DNA of 33,298 nt from Anabaena sp. UHCC 0204 (GCF_009711975.1 NZ_VIKW01000043.1:1-33298), one strand, 5' to 3'. Numbered from the stretch's first letter, positions 23,293 through 31,790 are shown. Notes: generated by a model from the letters alone, not told the origin. Numbers and translations: made by a program.

Positions 23293-24003
23293 TTAGTCTT
23301 CAAAAAATAGTAATTCGTTTAACCAATTTTCTATTTGTAACCGTAAACGATAACCGGAGACATTTTGACTACTCAAAGCTGGTAATTCTGTGAGGGCGCG
23401 ACGATAATCAGCGATCGCACAATTCCAATCGCCCCAAAGATGATAAGTCCGTCCACGTTCAGCCCAAATGTTGCCTTTTAATTGATCAAATAGGAGAGCA
23501 ATTTCTAAATTTTCGATAGCTTCAGCATATTCTCCCAAGTCCCGTAAAGTAATACTCCGATTAATCCAAGCCCGGACATGATGGGGGTTTAAATCCAATG
23601 CTTGTTCGTAATCAGCCAAGGCTGCGTTTAACTGCCCACAAGCAGCGTAATAATTAGCCCGGTTATTGTAGGCACTAGCTAACTTAGAATTTAAATTTAG
23701 GGCTTTGTTATAATCACAGATAGCTTTTTGGCTATCACCACTTTGAAAATAAATCAGCCCCCGGTTATTGTAATCAACAGCGTTTTCAGGATGATGGTCA
23801 ATGAGATGACTTAAAAGAGCGATCGCTTTGCTGTAATCCCCTTGTTGTGCTAACTTCAAAGCACAAGAGCGGAGATAACGTTCTTCTAGCATTAATTCAT
23901 TACTATCCTGTAACCCCGTAAATTGATAACAAGGATTGTTCTGATCAAAAACAGAGATTTGATTGTTTTGTATACCAGAATTTAAAAAAGAGTGCTTATC
24001 CAT
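23293..24003 (-). CDS. TPR repeat protein
   Basis: A 236-aa soluble protein with about five tetratricopeptide repeats from residue 45: LKLAQQGDYSKAIALLSHLI, DYNNRGLIYFQSGDSQKAIC, AYNNRANYYAACGQLNAALA, AWINRSITLRDLGEYAEAIE, and IWAERGRTYHLWGDWNCAIA. The first 40 residues are polar and not recognised. There is no signal peptide. It probably acts as a protein-protein interaction scaffold; the partner is unknown. No operon partner lies on the same strand nearby. Confidence 0.85.
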   Translation of the reverse strand: MDKHSFLNSGIQNNQISVFDQNNPCYQFTGLQDSNELMLEERYLRSCALKLAQQGDYSKAIALLSHLIDHHPENAVDYNNRGLIYFQSGDSQKAICDYNKALNLNSKLASAYNNRANYYAACGQLNAALADYEQALDLNPHHVRAWINRSITLRDLGEYAEAIENLEIALLFDQLKGNIWAERGRTYHLWGDWNCAIADYRRALTELPALSSQNVSGYRLRLQIENWLNELLFFED

Positions 24004-24404
24004 ACTTTGCCTATGTGATTTACTTAGTTTGTTAAATAAAGTTACAGTTTTTGTGTCCTGATGACTCTAGGATGATTGAAGAAGGTGATTTTCACCTCTT
24101 TAAACAAGGCCAGTCATAAACCTATTAATGTATACTTCATACCCAAGTCCAATTCCTGAATCAGTAAAATTCTAAAGAATTGAAGTGTAAATTTTAATGT
24201 AGGTGACAGAGAAGAGGAAGGGGGGCAGCACTTCGGCTACGCTCAGTGACCGGAGGGCAGGGAGAATATTTTTTCTACTGACAACTGACAACTGACAACT
24301 GACAACTTGACAACTGACAACTGACAACTGACAACTGACAACTGACAACTGACAACTGACAACTGACCAATCCCTAATTACTAATTCTAGAAGAGACATT
24401 TCTG
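24004..24404. other. Gene-free region with repeats
   Basis: These 401 bp hold no supportable gene. They contain the interspersed 16-mer CTTCGGCTACGCTCAG at 24231-24246, found inverted at 26102-26117. A purine-rich stretch and the heptanucleotide array described separately also lie here. The promoter of the TPR gene lies near 24004-24100 and that of the 24405 gene must lie in or beyond the array. Confidence 0.5.
24277..24368 (+). repeat. Heptanucleotide tandem repeat (STRR), about 13 units
   Basis: ACTGACA is repeated with period 7: four units, one 8-nt variant ACTTGACA (24305-24312), seven more units and a terminal ACTGACC. This is a short tandemly repeated repetitive sequence of the Nostocales type. 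It lies 37 bp upstream of the next ATG. A shorter TTGACAA version occurs at 25440-25466. Confidence 0.9.
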
Positions 24405-24869
24405 ATGACAACAACAATTTCTTATGTTGATGCTAACGATCTCAATACCGATGACTATATTGTTCTTGGTTTAGCTACGTGCTTCTATAAAGATGATGGA
24501 GAAGTGCATCAAATTGAAGTGATAGAACCCATTCCTTCAGCAGCCTTAGAAGCTATATGTAAGAATATTCCTACCTCTTATAGACTGGCTTATGCAACAA
24601 AATTGGGATCTGTATTAGATGGTGATAAACTGCTGTTGCCAGAAGGATTCCCAGAATCGGCGCAATTCGGAGATGAGTTTCCATTACGGTTGTTTTCTGC
24701 TGCTCGTACCTACAAGCGCCGTGAAGTAGCCCAAACTCTGATTCCGTTGGGAACTACTAAAACAGACTTGAATTATACGACAGAGCGCAAACGGGTACTG
24801 AATGCAGCTAGAGTTGTCACCAAAGAAGACAACGTGAAACAACATTCCCACACTCACAAAGTTCTTTAA
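24405..24869 (+). CDS. Conserved hypothetical cyanobacterial protein
   Basis: A 154-aa soluble protein that I do not recognise with certainty. It begins MTTTISYVDANDLNTDDYIV and has the central segments LGLATCFYKDDGEVHQIEVI and SYRLAYATKLGSVLDGDKLL. It ends in a histidine-rich KQHSHTHKVL, a possible metal contact. There is no signal peptide or membrane helix. It is 12 bp ahead of the glutathione S-transferase gene on the same strand, so the two probably form an operon. A role connected with thiol or oxidative chemistry is only suggested by this neighbour. Confidence 0.7.
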   Translation: MTTTISYVDANDLNTDDYIVLGLATCFYKDDGEVHQIEVIEPIPSAALEAICKNIPTSYRLAYATKLGSVLDGDKLLLPEGFPESAQFGDEFPLRLFSAARTYKRREVAQTLIPLGTTKTDLNYTTERKRVLNAARVVTKEDNVKQHSHTHKVL

Positions 24870-24881
24870 TCTCAGGTTACT

Positions 24882-25442
24882 ATGTTAAAACTTTACGGCG
24901 GCGCTCGTAGTCGGGCTTCAATTATCCAGTGGTATCTAGAGGAGCTAAAAGTTCCCTATCAGTTCGTGCTGCTAGATATGCAAGCGGGAGAACATCTCCA
25001 GCCTGAATACCTCAAAATTAACCCTATGGGTAAAGTTCCCGCGATCGTTGATGGCGATTTTCAGCTTTGGGAATCTGGGGCGATTTTGCTTTATTTGGCT
25101 GAAAAATACGATAAAACTGCTGACTCACTAGAAGAAAAAGCTATATTCACTCAGTGGGTATTATTTGCTAATTCCAGTCTAGGAACAGGTATTTTTATAG
25201 AAGCTAATCGTGAGCGAGAAATGCCACGGTTATTGACTCCTTTAAATGAAATTTTGGCAAAACAGCCTTTTTTGCTGGGTAATGATTTTACGGTTGCAGA
25301 TGTGGCTGTAGGATCAATGCTCTCTTATATCCCGATTATGCTCAAGTTAGATTTGAGTGCTTATCCAGAAGTTTTGAATTATATCAAAGCTATATCTGAA
25401 CGTCCGGCGTTTCAAAAAAGCATCGGCGGAAAAAATAATTGA
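24882..25442 (+). CDS. Glutathione S-transferase family protein
   Basis: A 186-aa cytosolic GST. The thioredoxin-like N-terminal domain reads MLKLYGGARSRASIIQWYLE, with a Ser/Arg near the usual catalytic position (G-A-R-S-R). The cis-proline lies in NPMGKVPAIV and the glutathione-binding ESGAILLYLAEKY follows. The helical C-terminal domain has the N-capping motif FLLGNDFTVADVAVGSML. It is short for the family (about 200 aa) but complete. It is in a likely operon with the 154-aa gene, and a TTGACAA repeat begins at its stop codon. The substrate is unknown; conjugation or peroxide detoxification is typical. Confidence 0.9.
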   Translation: MLKLYGGARSRASIIQWYLEELKVPYQFVLLDMQAGEHLQPEYLKINPMGKVPAIVDGDFQLWESGAILLYLAEKYDKTADSLEEKAIFTQWVLFANSSLGTGIFIEANREREMPRLLTPLNEILAKQPFLLGNDFTVADVAVGSMLSYIPIMLKLDLSAYPEVLNYIKAISERPAFQKSIGGKNN

Positions 25443-25466
25443 CAATTGACAATTGACAATTGACAG
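25440..25466 (+). repeat. Short heptanucleotide repeat, TTGACAA type
   Basis: TTGACAA is repeated nearly four times directly at the GST stop codon, a short relative of the ACTGACA array at 24277-24368. Confidence 0.8.
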
Positions 25467-25487
25467 CTAAACTTCTGATAGATTACT

Positions 25488-25560
25488 GTACGGGCGAAGC
25501 ATTTGGATAATAGCCTTCGACAAAAATGGATAATTTATCGCCCGAATGCTTCGCCCCTAC
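25488..25560 (+). mobile_element. 73-nt MITE-like element, copy 1
   Basis: The ends are near-perfect inverted repeats: GTACGGGCGAAGCATTTGG on the left, and the reverse complement of GTAGGGGCGAAGCATTCGG on the right. The whole element aligns without gaps to the reverse complement of 26724-26796 with about 8 mismatches in 73. It encodes nothing. Small elements with GGGCGAAGCATTCGGG ends are widespread in filamentous cyanobacteria. Confidence 0.8.
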
Positions 25561-25576
25561 GATTCCTGACTCCTGA

Positions 25577-26068
25577 TTAACGATAATTTGTAAATTGCAA
25601 GGCGACGGGGAATTCTTCTTGCTTAAGACGTTGAATGACTAGTTGTAAATCATCTTTTGATTTTGCTGTCACCCGCACAGCATCACCTTGAATTGAGGCT
25701 TGAACTTTTTTAATTTCGTCTCGAATCAATTTAGAAATTTGTTTAGCTATTTCTTGACTGATGCCTTTTTTTAGGGTGATTTCTTGACGGACACGATTAC
25801 CGCTGGCAGATTCGACTTTGCCAAATTCAAAGATTTTCTGGGAAAGGTTACGCTTGGCGGCTTTTTCTCGGAGGATGGTATGGACAGATTCTAAGGTGAA
25901 ATCGCTGTCAGTCCCAATGGTAATTTTCTCTTCGCCTAATTCGATTGTGGTTTGAGTGTCTTTGAGATCGTAGCGGCTTTTAACGTCTCTGGTGACTTGA
26001 TCAATAGTATTAACTAATTCTTGTCTGTCGAAGTCGCTGACGATATCAAAGGAAAAAGTAGAAGCCAT
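25577..26068 (-). CDS. yajQ: YajQ family nucleotide-binding protein
   Basis: A 163-aa protein with the YajQ signature: [20 protein letters not shown] at the start, [60 protein letters not shown] and [20 protein letters not shown] at the end. It has two RNP-like alpha/beta domains. Some family members bind cyclic di-GMP and act with a transcription factor; others bind nucleic acids. The cyanobacterial role is not established. It is single-copy here on the minus strand and, with the MAPEG gene, lies between two inverted 73-nt MITE-like elements. Confidence 0.95.
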   Translation of the reverse strand: MASTFSFDIVSDFDRQELVNTIDQVTRDVKSRYDLKDTQTTIELGEEKITIGTDSDFTLESVHTILREKAAKRNLSQKIFEFGKVESASGNRVRQEITLKKGISQEIAKQISKLIRDEIKKVQASIQGDAVRVTAKSKDDLQLVIQRLKQEEFPVALQFTNYR

Positions 26069-26182
26069 AAATAATTGGTAATTGGTAATTGGTGACTTGC
26101 CCTGAGCGTAGCCGAAGGGTTGGTGATTGGTAAGAGGGAAAATTAAAGATAGACAAATATTCTCCTCATTTCCTCAGTCTAA

Positions 26183-26599
26183 TTATTTAATTTGCATGAG
26201 ACTGAGGAAGAAAAGAGTTCCAGAACTAAAAGTCGCTATACCAAACATGAGCGATCGCAACAGGGGTATATTGGCAATATAGAAAATAGAGTATAGCAAA
26301 CGGGCAATAATAAAGGCGATCGCTGCATTTACTCCTTGGGCAGAATTCACCCCAGTCACATAAGCCATTAATGCTGCTGCGGCAAAAACCATAAACCCTT
26401 CAAATGAATTTTCATGGGCCCATGTTGCCCGTTGAGCATAGGGTGGTAATTTGTCAAACATGGCGCGAGGAGCAGACAAATCATATCCTATCTGCACTCT
26501 AGCAAAAGCTACTAATAAATAGGGTAGGTAAATGAGAATAGCAGCGACAACTATAGAGTATAAAAAAATAGCAGGTACTGGTAATGGAGATACAGACAT
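26183..26599 (-). CDS. MAPEG family membrane protein
   Basis: A 138-aa protein with four hydrophobic helices: FLYSIVVAAILIYLPYLLVA, then FMVFAAAALMAYVTG, VNAAIAFIIARLLYSIFYIA, and a C-terminal FGIATFSSGTLFFLSLMQIK. AHENSFEGFMVFAAA is the MAPEG signature helix (ENxxE-like Glu/Asn). MAPEG proteins are membrane glutathione transferases or eicosanoid-type enzymes; the bacterial members' substrates are largely unknown. The cytosolic GST gene is about 0.7 kb away, but there is no operon link. Confidence 0.88.
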   Translation of the reverse strand: MSVSPLPVPAIFLYSIVVAAILIYLPYLLVAFARVQIGYDLSAPRAMFDKLPPYAQRATWAHENSFEGFMVFAAAALMAYVTGVNSAQGVNAAIAFIIARLLYSIFYIANIPLLRSLMFGIATFSSGTLFFLSLMQIK

Positions 26600-26885
26600 T
26601 AAACTAATTTAATTGGGTGCTGGGTTTGGTGTTGATGATTATTTACCAAGGGATAAGGGGTAATTTAGTTACAGCAGATTGCAGATCAATGATGTACAGC
26701 ATCTAAATTAAAACCTATACACTGTACGGGCGAAGCATTCGGGCGATCAATTATCAATTTTTGTCCAAGGTTATTTTCCGAATGCTTCGCCCCTACTACT
26801 CCTGACTCCTGCTGTAATTTATTACCCATTAACCATTGATAATTTTCCATCTCTATCATTAGCTTTGCAAAGACTGGGATTCACT
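26600..26885. other. Gene-free interval containing MITE copy 2
   Basis: No gene was seen in these 286 bp. They hold the MITE-like element at 26724-26796, followed by a CTCCTGACTCCTG repeat also seen after copy 1. The MAPEG promoter must lie at the left end and the 3' end of the DprA-like transcript at the right. Confidence 0.5.
26724..26796 (-). mobile_element. 73-nt MITE-like element, copy 2 (inverted)
   Basis: Same length as copy 1 (25488-25560), but with the interior in the opposite orientation. The ends are GTACGGGCGAAGCATTCGG and the reverse complement of GTAGGGGCGAAGCATTCCG-like sequence. The flanks ACTGTAC and CTGACTCCTG are shared with copy 1 in direct orientation, so they may belong to a larger repeat. 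Non-coding. Confidence 0.8.
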
Positions 26886-27389
26886 CTAGTCAAAGTAGAA
26901 GAGTGTTACCACTTTTCGTTGTTCTTCTGCATCGCTACAGGTTTGTAGGAGAGTGCGACTATCGTGAAATGCAAAGCAGATTAGTTGTTGACAACGAGAG
27001 ACGATTTCTTTGTTACATAAGTAACTCGCTTCAGCTAAGGACAGATTATCATTACTGGGGTTTTCCACCAGGTGCATGACCTGTTCTAGTTGCTGGCGCG
27101 ATTCTTGAGGTTGCCGTTCCAAACTTTGGGGCAAAATTACCGTGAGTAAGTTGGGGTCTGCCCGTGTTGCGCCTCGGATGGCAGCAGAGTTTGTGCCTGT
27201 AGCACCAGAGGTAATGATGCGGTTGCCCGATAGAATCAGGGCATAGGTCATCATTTCAATGAGGTTCTGATGGGTAATTGGCACATGACGAGAACCTAGC
27301 AAGGCAATCCGTTTAGAACCTGTTTGCTGGATTGTTGCTAGTTCTTGGGCTAATGTATCGAGGTTGATGGTATCTATTGACTGACTCAA
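26886..27389 (-). CDS. Stand-alone DprA/Smf-like Rossmann protein
   Basis: A 167-aa protein with the core of the DprA/LOG-like nucleotide-binding fold: KRIALLGSRHVPITHQNLIE, then GNRIITSGATGTNSAAIRGA, LLTVILPQSLERQP and ASYLCNKEIVSRCQQLICFA. True DprA proteins, which load RecA onto incoming single-stranded DNA in transformation, are longer and carry SAM and winged-helix domains that are absent here. The genuine dprA would therefore be elsewhere. This short form is found in cyanobacteria under a DNA recombination-mediator label, but its role is uncertain. A LOG-type phosphoribohydrolase is less likely, because the PGGxGTxxE motif is missing. Confidence 0.72.
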   Translation of the reverse strand: MSQSIDTINLDTLAQELATIQQTGSKRIALLGSRHVPITHQNLIEMMTYALILSGNRIITSGATGTNSAAIRGATRADPNLLTVILPQSLERQPQESRQQLEQVMHLVENPSNDNLSLAEASYLCNKEIVSRCQQLICFAFHDSRTLLQTCSDAEEQRKVVTLFYFD

Positions 27390-27781
27390 AGATGAAAATC
27401 ATGAGATTAAACAACCCAGATATTCTACCAAACAGCGTGTAAATAGGAAGCTAACTAGAGTTACATATTGCTACAATTTATGTATTACTGAGTTTTATGT
27501 GATAGGTAAAGTAGAAGATTATCTAAGTAAGTTGGTGTTAAAAATTGTCGTTATGACAAGGGAACAGAAAAGAGGTTTTGGGAGATTTTACTTTTCGTTA
27601 CATATTACTCTTCCAGAAGCTATTCCGCGTCTACGGTTTTTTTACATTCACCTACTTAGCAAACAAACTGGGATCACCTGGGTAATTAATGTATCACTAT
27701 ATATTTGTATGGATGGCGTAGGAATGCTATATTTATAGATGACAATGAGTTTAAAGCTTTGATCTAGGTTTTTTAATTAAC
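27390..27781. other. Gene-free interval between DprA-like and dioxygenase genes
   Basis: 392 bp, AT-rich. A 79-codon GTG-initiated frame (27499-27738) is not supported by a ribosome binding site or recognisable sequence. No tRNA, hairpin or repeat family was recognised. It must contain both divergent promoters. Confidence 0.4.
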
Positions 27782-28663
27782 ATGAATATTATGACACCAT
27801 CAATTTCTGAAAAAGTTGTTCAGCAAATCATTAATCAAGATCATAAGAGTATTTTGGAACTAGACCAAGCAGAAATTATTAATCTATTTAAAGAATATGG
27901 AGTTTTACTGTTTAGAGGATTTACGACTGATACGGAAATCTTTAGAGAATTTAGCAATTTATTCAGCACTGATTTTTTAGATTATGCTGGTGGTGCTTTT
28001 AATAGAAAAGTCATTAATAATGATAAAACTATTTTAAGTGTCAATGATTTCCAAACAGAGATTAAGTTACATGGAGAAATGTACTACCAGAAAAACATTC
28101 CCCTAATGTTATGGTTTTTCTGTGCTAATCCCGCTGCAAGCGATGGTCAAACAACGGTGTGTGATGGTAGACAGTTTTTTGCAGAATTAAGTAATTCAAC
28201 TAAAGAATTATTCAATCAGAAGAAGCTCAAATTTAGAGCTAAAATGAGCCAAGAACAATGGCAGAAAAAATATAAAATTGATGATGTTAATCAATTAGAA
28301 GAAATATGTGCAAATAATAATACACTTGTGACGATATATGAAGATCAATCAATTCTTTTAGAATATATTTGTTCTTTAGTTATCCCTAGTAGATGTGGAA
28401 ACCATCAGGTTTTTATTAATAGTCTTTTACCAGCAATGCAGTTAAATCCTGATGTTCTGAGATTTGATGATGATTCCCCAATTCCTGATGAACTTATGGC
28501 TGAATTAAATGGAATTGCTGAGAAAATCACTACTAATATTTGCTGGCAAAAAGGTGATATTTTGATGATTGATAATACCCGAATAATGCACGGCAGAAGA
28601 GCTTTTACTGATGAGACGAGAGAGATTTATATCCGGTTGTGTTCTCCAGCTTTCGATTTTTAA
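27782..28663 (+). CDS. TauD/TfdA-family Fe(II)/2-oxoglutarate dioxygenase
   Basis: A 293-aa non-haem iron oxygenase. The facial triad is His-x-Glu in KLHGEMYYQ (Glu instead of the commoner Asp) and the distal His in MIDNTRIMHGRRAF. Arg in IYIRLCSPAF is the expected 2-oxoglutarate anchor. The N-terminal EYGVLLFRGFTTDTEIFREF is typical of the family. Because the carboxylate is present, it should hydroxylate or desaturate rather than halogenate. It may start at the ATG at 27782 or at 27791. It stands alone, convergent with ubiD with a shared terminator hairpin. The substrate is unknown; many such cyanobacterial enzymes modify amino acids or natural products. Confidence 0.87.
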   Translation: MNIMTPSISEKVVQQIINQDHKSILELDQAEIINLFKEYGVLLFRGFTTDTEIFREFSNLFSTDFLDYAGGAFNRKVINNDKTILSVNDFQTEIKLHGEMYYQKNIPLMLWFFCANPAASDGQTTVCDGRQFFAELSNSTKELFNQKKLKFRAKMSQEQWQKKYKIDDVNQLEEICANNNTLVTIYEDQSILLEYICSLVIPSRCGNHQVFINSLLPAMQLNPDVLRFDDDSPIPDELMAELNGIAEKITTNICWQKGDILMIDNTRIMHGRRAFTDETREIYIRLCSPAFDF

Positions 28664-28668
28664 ATTAA

Positions 28669-28690
28669 CACTCCTCTCCTTAGAGGAGTG
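28669..28690. terminator. Bidirectional hairpin between dioxygenase and ubiD genes
   Basis: CACTCCTCT (28669-28677) pairs perfectly with AGAGGAGTG (28682-28690) around a 4-nt loop, 6 bp after the dioxygenase stop and 13 bp from the end of the convergent ubiD gene. Confidence 0.65.
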
Positions 28691-28702
28691 GTAAGGTGTG
28701 TA

Positions 28703-30211
28703 TTATTTCATATCGTAACCAAACAAATTTGGATCAACTTCTCCGAGTTTTAAATCGGCTAAACCATATTCAGCCCAACGTCGTTCTACCATTGCGGCGA
28801 CATCTGCATCTGATTGTAATGGTTCACCCCATTCATGTTCTGTTTCTGGGGGAATTTTCGTAGTTGCATCTATGCCCATTCTCCCACCTAAACCGAGTTT
28901 TTCACTAGCAAAATCTAAGGTGTCAAAGGGGGTATTTGGTAATATAAATACATCTCTGGTAGGATCTACTTTGGAACTTATCGCCCAAACAACTTGACGG
29001 GGATCACGAACATTTATGTCTTTATCAACCACAATTACAAATTTGGTGTATGTAAATTGTGGTAACGCACTCCAAAAGGCCAAGGCTGCTCTTCGTGCTT
29101 GTCCAGGATAGGCTTTATCTATGGAAATAATCGCCGCTTTGTAACTTAACGCTTCCATTGGCAGGAAGAAATCAACTATTTCTGACACCTGTTGGCGTAA
29201 GATGGGGGTATAGATGCGGTTGAGAGCGATCGCCATCATTGCTTCTTCTTTCGGTGGCAACCCGCTAAATGTGGTAAGATAAATTGGATCTTTGCGGTGT
29301 GTCATACACTGAAACCGCACCAAAGGCGAATCTTCTACACCACCGTAATAACCCATGTGATCACCAAAGGGTCCATCTGGTAAAACTTCCCCTGGTGTAA
29401 TTGTCCCTTCTAAGACAAATTCGGAATCTGCGGGAACTTCCAAATCTACGGTTTTACACTTGGCTAAGTTGACTCCCGAACCACCATACAATCCAGCAAA
29501 TAACCATTCTGATAAATCTACAGGAATGGGTGTGGCTGCTGCCATAATGATGAGAGGATCTACACCCAGAGCGATCGCTACTTCTAATTTTTTACCACGT
29601 TCTGCCGCTTTGCGTAAATGTCTCGCACCCCCCCGCACTGATAGCCAGTGTACGGTCATAGTATTGTTGGATTGTAGTTGTAGGCGATACACACCCACAT
29701 TAGGAATTCCTGTCTCACAATCCTTGGTAATTACCAATCCTAGAGTAATTATCTTTCCGGCATCTCCCGGATAAGGACGTATTAAAGGTAACTTGTTTAA
29801 ATCTAAATCATTTCCTTCCACTACCACCTGGTGACAAGCCGGAAAAAAGTCCCTTCCTGGTTTGGCTTTCACCACGTCAAACAGCACTTTACCAAAATCT
29901 ATGGCTTGGGAAATCTTTTTAGGTGGTTTGGGTTGCTGAAGCATACTCAGCTTCTTTCCCAGGGTTTCTAACTCCTCTGGTTTTTCCATGTTCATCGCCC
30001 AGCATATCCTTTCCACTGTCCCCATTAAATTTACCGCGACGGGGAAAGATGCACCTTTAACGTTTTCAAAGATTAATCCTGGTCCACCTTTTTGCAGCAT
30101 TCGGTTGGAAATCTCTGCAATTTCCATATCTGGGTCAACTAAAGCTGAGATTCGCTTTAATTGTCCTCTTTCTTCTAGAATTTTAATGAATCCCCGTAAA
30201 TCTCGCGCCAT
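28703..30211 (-). CDS. ubiD: UbiD family prenylated-FMN decarboxylase
   Basis: A 502-aa cytosolic decarboxylase that uses prenylated FMN, probably removing the carboxylate of a prenylated 4-hydroxybenzoate on the way to plastoquinone. The N-terminal domain begins MARDLRGFIKILEERGQLKR. The cofactor domain has GIPNVGVYRLQLQSNNTMTV and HWLSVRGGARHLRKA. The catalytic loop is LEGTITPGEVLPDGPFGDHM with Glu275, Asp279 and Asp284 near the E-R-(E/D) triad positions; Asp replaces Glu as in some UbiDs. The C-terminal part ends RWAEYGLADL. Length is normal. The UbiX partner making prenyl-FMN is not in the window. Convergent with the dioxygenase. Confidence 0.93.
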   Translation of the reverse strand: MARDLRGFIKILEERGQLKRISALVDPDMEIAEISNRMLQKGGPGLIFENVKGASFPVAVNLMGTVERICWAMNMEKPEELETLGKKLSMLQQPKPPKKISQAIDFGKVLFDVVKAKPGRDFFPACHQVVVEGNDLDLNKLPLIRPYPGDAGKIITLGLVITKDCETGIPNVGVYRLQLQSNNTMTVHWLSVRGGARHLRKAAERGKKLEVAIALGVDPLIIMAAATPIPVDLSEWLFAGLYGGSGVNLAKCKTVDLEVPADSEFVLEGTITPGEVLPDGPFGDHMGYYGGVEDSPLVRFQCMTHRKDPIYLTTFSGLPPKEEAMMAIALNRIYTPILRQQVSEIVDFFLPMEALSYKAAIISIDKAYPGQARRAALAFWSALPQFTYTKFVIVVDKDINVRDPRQVVWAISSKVDPTRDVFILPNTPFDTLDFASEKLGLGGRMGIDATTKIPPETEHEWGEPLQSDADVAAMVERRWAEYGLADLKLGEVDPNLFGYDMK

Positions 30212-30389
30212 TGGTTTGTTTTAATTATGAAGAAGTGTAAAGCTATTTTTATCTTAGTCTTCATTGTGGTAATTTGACTTTTTGGTACTTATGTACTATA
30301 ATAAGAGAAAGATGGATTTTCCTCACGCAAAGACGCAGAGGCGCAAAGAGGAAGATTGAGTTTTTACCTGATAAAATTTAGGGGGTTTT
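30212..30389. other. Intergenic region with CGCAAAG-type repeat
   Basis: 178 bp between divergent genes. ACGCAAAGACGCAGAGGCGC (about 30325-30345) is a degenerate interspersed repeat. GGGGG at 30381-30385 is the ribosome binding site of the 30390 gene. No other feature was recognised. Confidence 0.4.
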
Positions 30390-31757
30390 ATGTCGAAGTT
30401 AAATCATCAGATTTCCCTGTTAGAACTTATCCAAATTTTATCGGCACATCGTCAAAGTATCATTTTGAATTTACATAAGTTAAAGGAAGATTATCACAGA
30501 ACTGGAATTAAGCGGGTAAGGGGTATTAGAGATATCAATGGTGATTTGATTACTCCTTGGTTACAGACGGAAGATATTTATCCTGGTGATTTTGTGCAAA
30601 TGGGTGTATTTGCAATCAATCGCAATACTGCTACTATTAATATGTTGGTAAGGCGGAAAGTGAAGCTGGTAAAAGCTGAAGATAATACACCCATGATTGA
30701 GGTTGCGGGTTTGTTGGCTAATGATTTGGATAATTTTAATAATTATACCATTGTTAAAGATGGAAAGGTTAATGTTTCTGCTTTAAATATCAAGGTCAGT
30801 AATAAGCAAGTATTTGATTTATTGAAGTCGAAGGATGTAATTAAGGAAGATAAGTTTGATTTTCATGCTGAATACACTATTGAGTTAGATAATTTACCAT
30901 TAGTGCCAGTAAATATCAATTTTGGTAATATTGATGGGCTATTTACGCAATTAGCAGAAATTAAAGTTGTCACGAGTATTTTATCTGCTTATTTACGTCA
31001 TCAATCTGATGTATTTGTGAGTAATCAGGTAGAGGAATTAAAACAACATTATTTATCGAAAAATCTCTATCTGAATTTTCCCACTACTCAGGAATATCCA
31101 GAGACGATTGATTCTCGTATCAGTTATAAAATTGATTTTGGTAATCAGGATATTCTCAATTTGGGTAAGTTATATTCTGCTAACCAATTTTTAGGGCGGA
31201 GATATGAGGTTTACGACAAAGAAACGGGGGAGATTTTTCTGAAACCTACATTTGAACTAGTGTTTAATGACAATATTGCTGTTCGTCAAAAAGCCATTTC
31301 TGCAAGAATGAAATTGACGAAGGTTGATGATTTGATGAAACCGATTTTTGACGATTTTCTGGGAATTAATATCAATGGCAAGATAGGGGAAATTCTCAAC
31401 AAACTTGATGATCATAGTTTGGCGTTGTTATTATATGCTCAACACGCTGGTAAAGCTGTGAATAGGGAAGATTTGATTGCAGCTATGACGACAGCTTACC
31501 AAAAGTTAGCAGCTTATGTTGAGCAAATGTACCAAGAAAATATTTCTCCTATGGTATTTTACATTGGTGCGACAGGACTGTTACCAAATAAAATATCTGC
31601 TCAATCGATGTCTGCTGATGAATTAGTTACTAAATATCCCCATTTGCAATTTTCTAAACATGAACAAGAAGGGACTTTTTTTGAAGTTGGAAATAGCATT
31701 ATCAGTGTCTACCCTCAAACTGAATATTACAGTAAAAAATCATTAGCTGTTAGTTAA
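30390..31757 (+). CDS. Uncharacterised 455-aa protein
   Basis: A large soluble protein I do not recognise, with a good GGGGG ribosome binding site 4 bp from the ATG. There is no signal peptide or membrane helix. Residues 1-40 are helical (LNHQISLLELIQILSAHRQS). The middle is beta-rich with repeated asparagines and DNLPLVPVNINFGNIDGLFT. A helical part near 320-400 follows (DDHSLALLLYAQHAGKAVNR). The C-terminus has NISPMVFYIGATGLLPNKIS. No cysteines or enzyme motifs stand out. It is convergent with the right-hand STAND gene and followed by a hairpin, so it is not in that operon. A structural or conflict-system role cannot be distinguished from sequence. Confidence 0.75.
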   Translation: MSKLNHQISLLELIQILSAHRQSIILNLHKLKEDYHRTGIKRVRGIRDINGDLITPWLQTEDIYPGDFVQMGVFAINRNTATINMLVRRKVKLVKAEDNTPMIEVAGLLANDLDNFNNYTIVKDGKVNVSALNIKVSNKQVFDLLKSKDVIKEDKFDFHAEYTIELDNLPLVPVNINFGNIDGLFTQLAEIKVVTSILSAYLRHQSDVFVSNQVEELKQHYLSKNLYLNFPTTQEYPETIDSRISYKIDFGNQDILNLGKLYSANQFLGRRYEVYDKETGEIFLKPTFELVFNDNIAVRQKAISARMKLTKVDDLMKPIFDDFLGININGKIGEILNKLDDHSLALLLYAQHAGKAVNREDLIAAMTTAYQKLAAYVEQMYQENISPMVFYIGATGLLPNKISAQSMSADELVTKYPHLQFSKHEQEGTFFEVGNSIISVYPQTEYYSKKSLAVS

Positions 31758-31769
31758 TTAAGTTTATAG

Positions 31770-31790
31770 GGGTTTAGTATTGCTAAACCC
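31770..31790 (+). terminator. Hairpin terminator of the 455-aa gene
   Basis: GGGTTTAG (31770-31777) pairs with CTAAACCC (31783-31790), 5-nt loop, starting 12 bp after the stop and followed by TGAATATTTT. A plausible intrinsic terminator. Confidence 0.65.

Noticed and set aside
24277-24368. Possible CRISPR array
   Set aside because: The units are 7 nt and contiguous without spacers, so this is an STRR, not a CRISPR.
24172-24417. 81-codon minus-strand frame with repeated SVVSCQL
   Set aside because: It is the translation of the ACTGACA heptamer array; period-7 DNA gives a pseudo-repeat peptide in any open frame.
27499-27738. 79-codon plus-strand frame starting with GTG
   Set aside because: No ribosome binding site, no recognisable similarity and atypical composition; it probably arose by chance in intergenic DNA.
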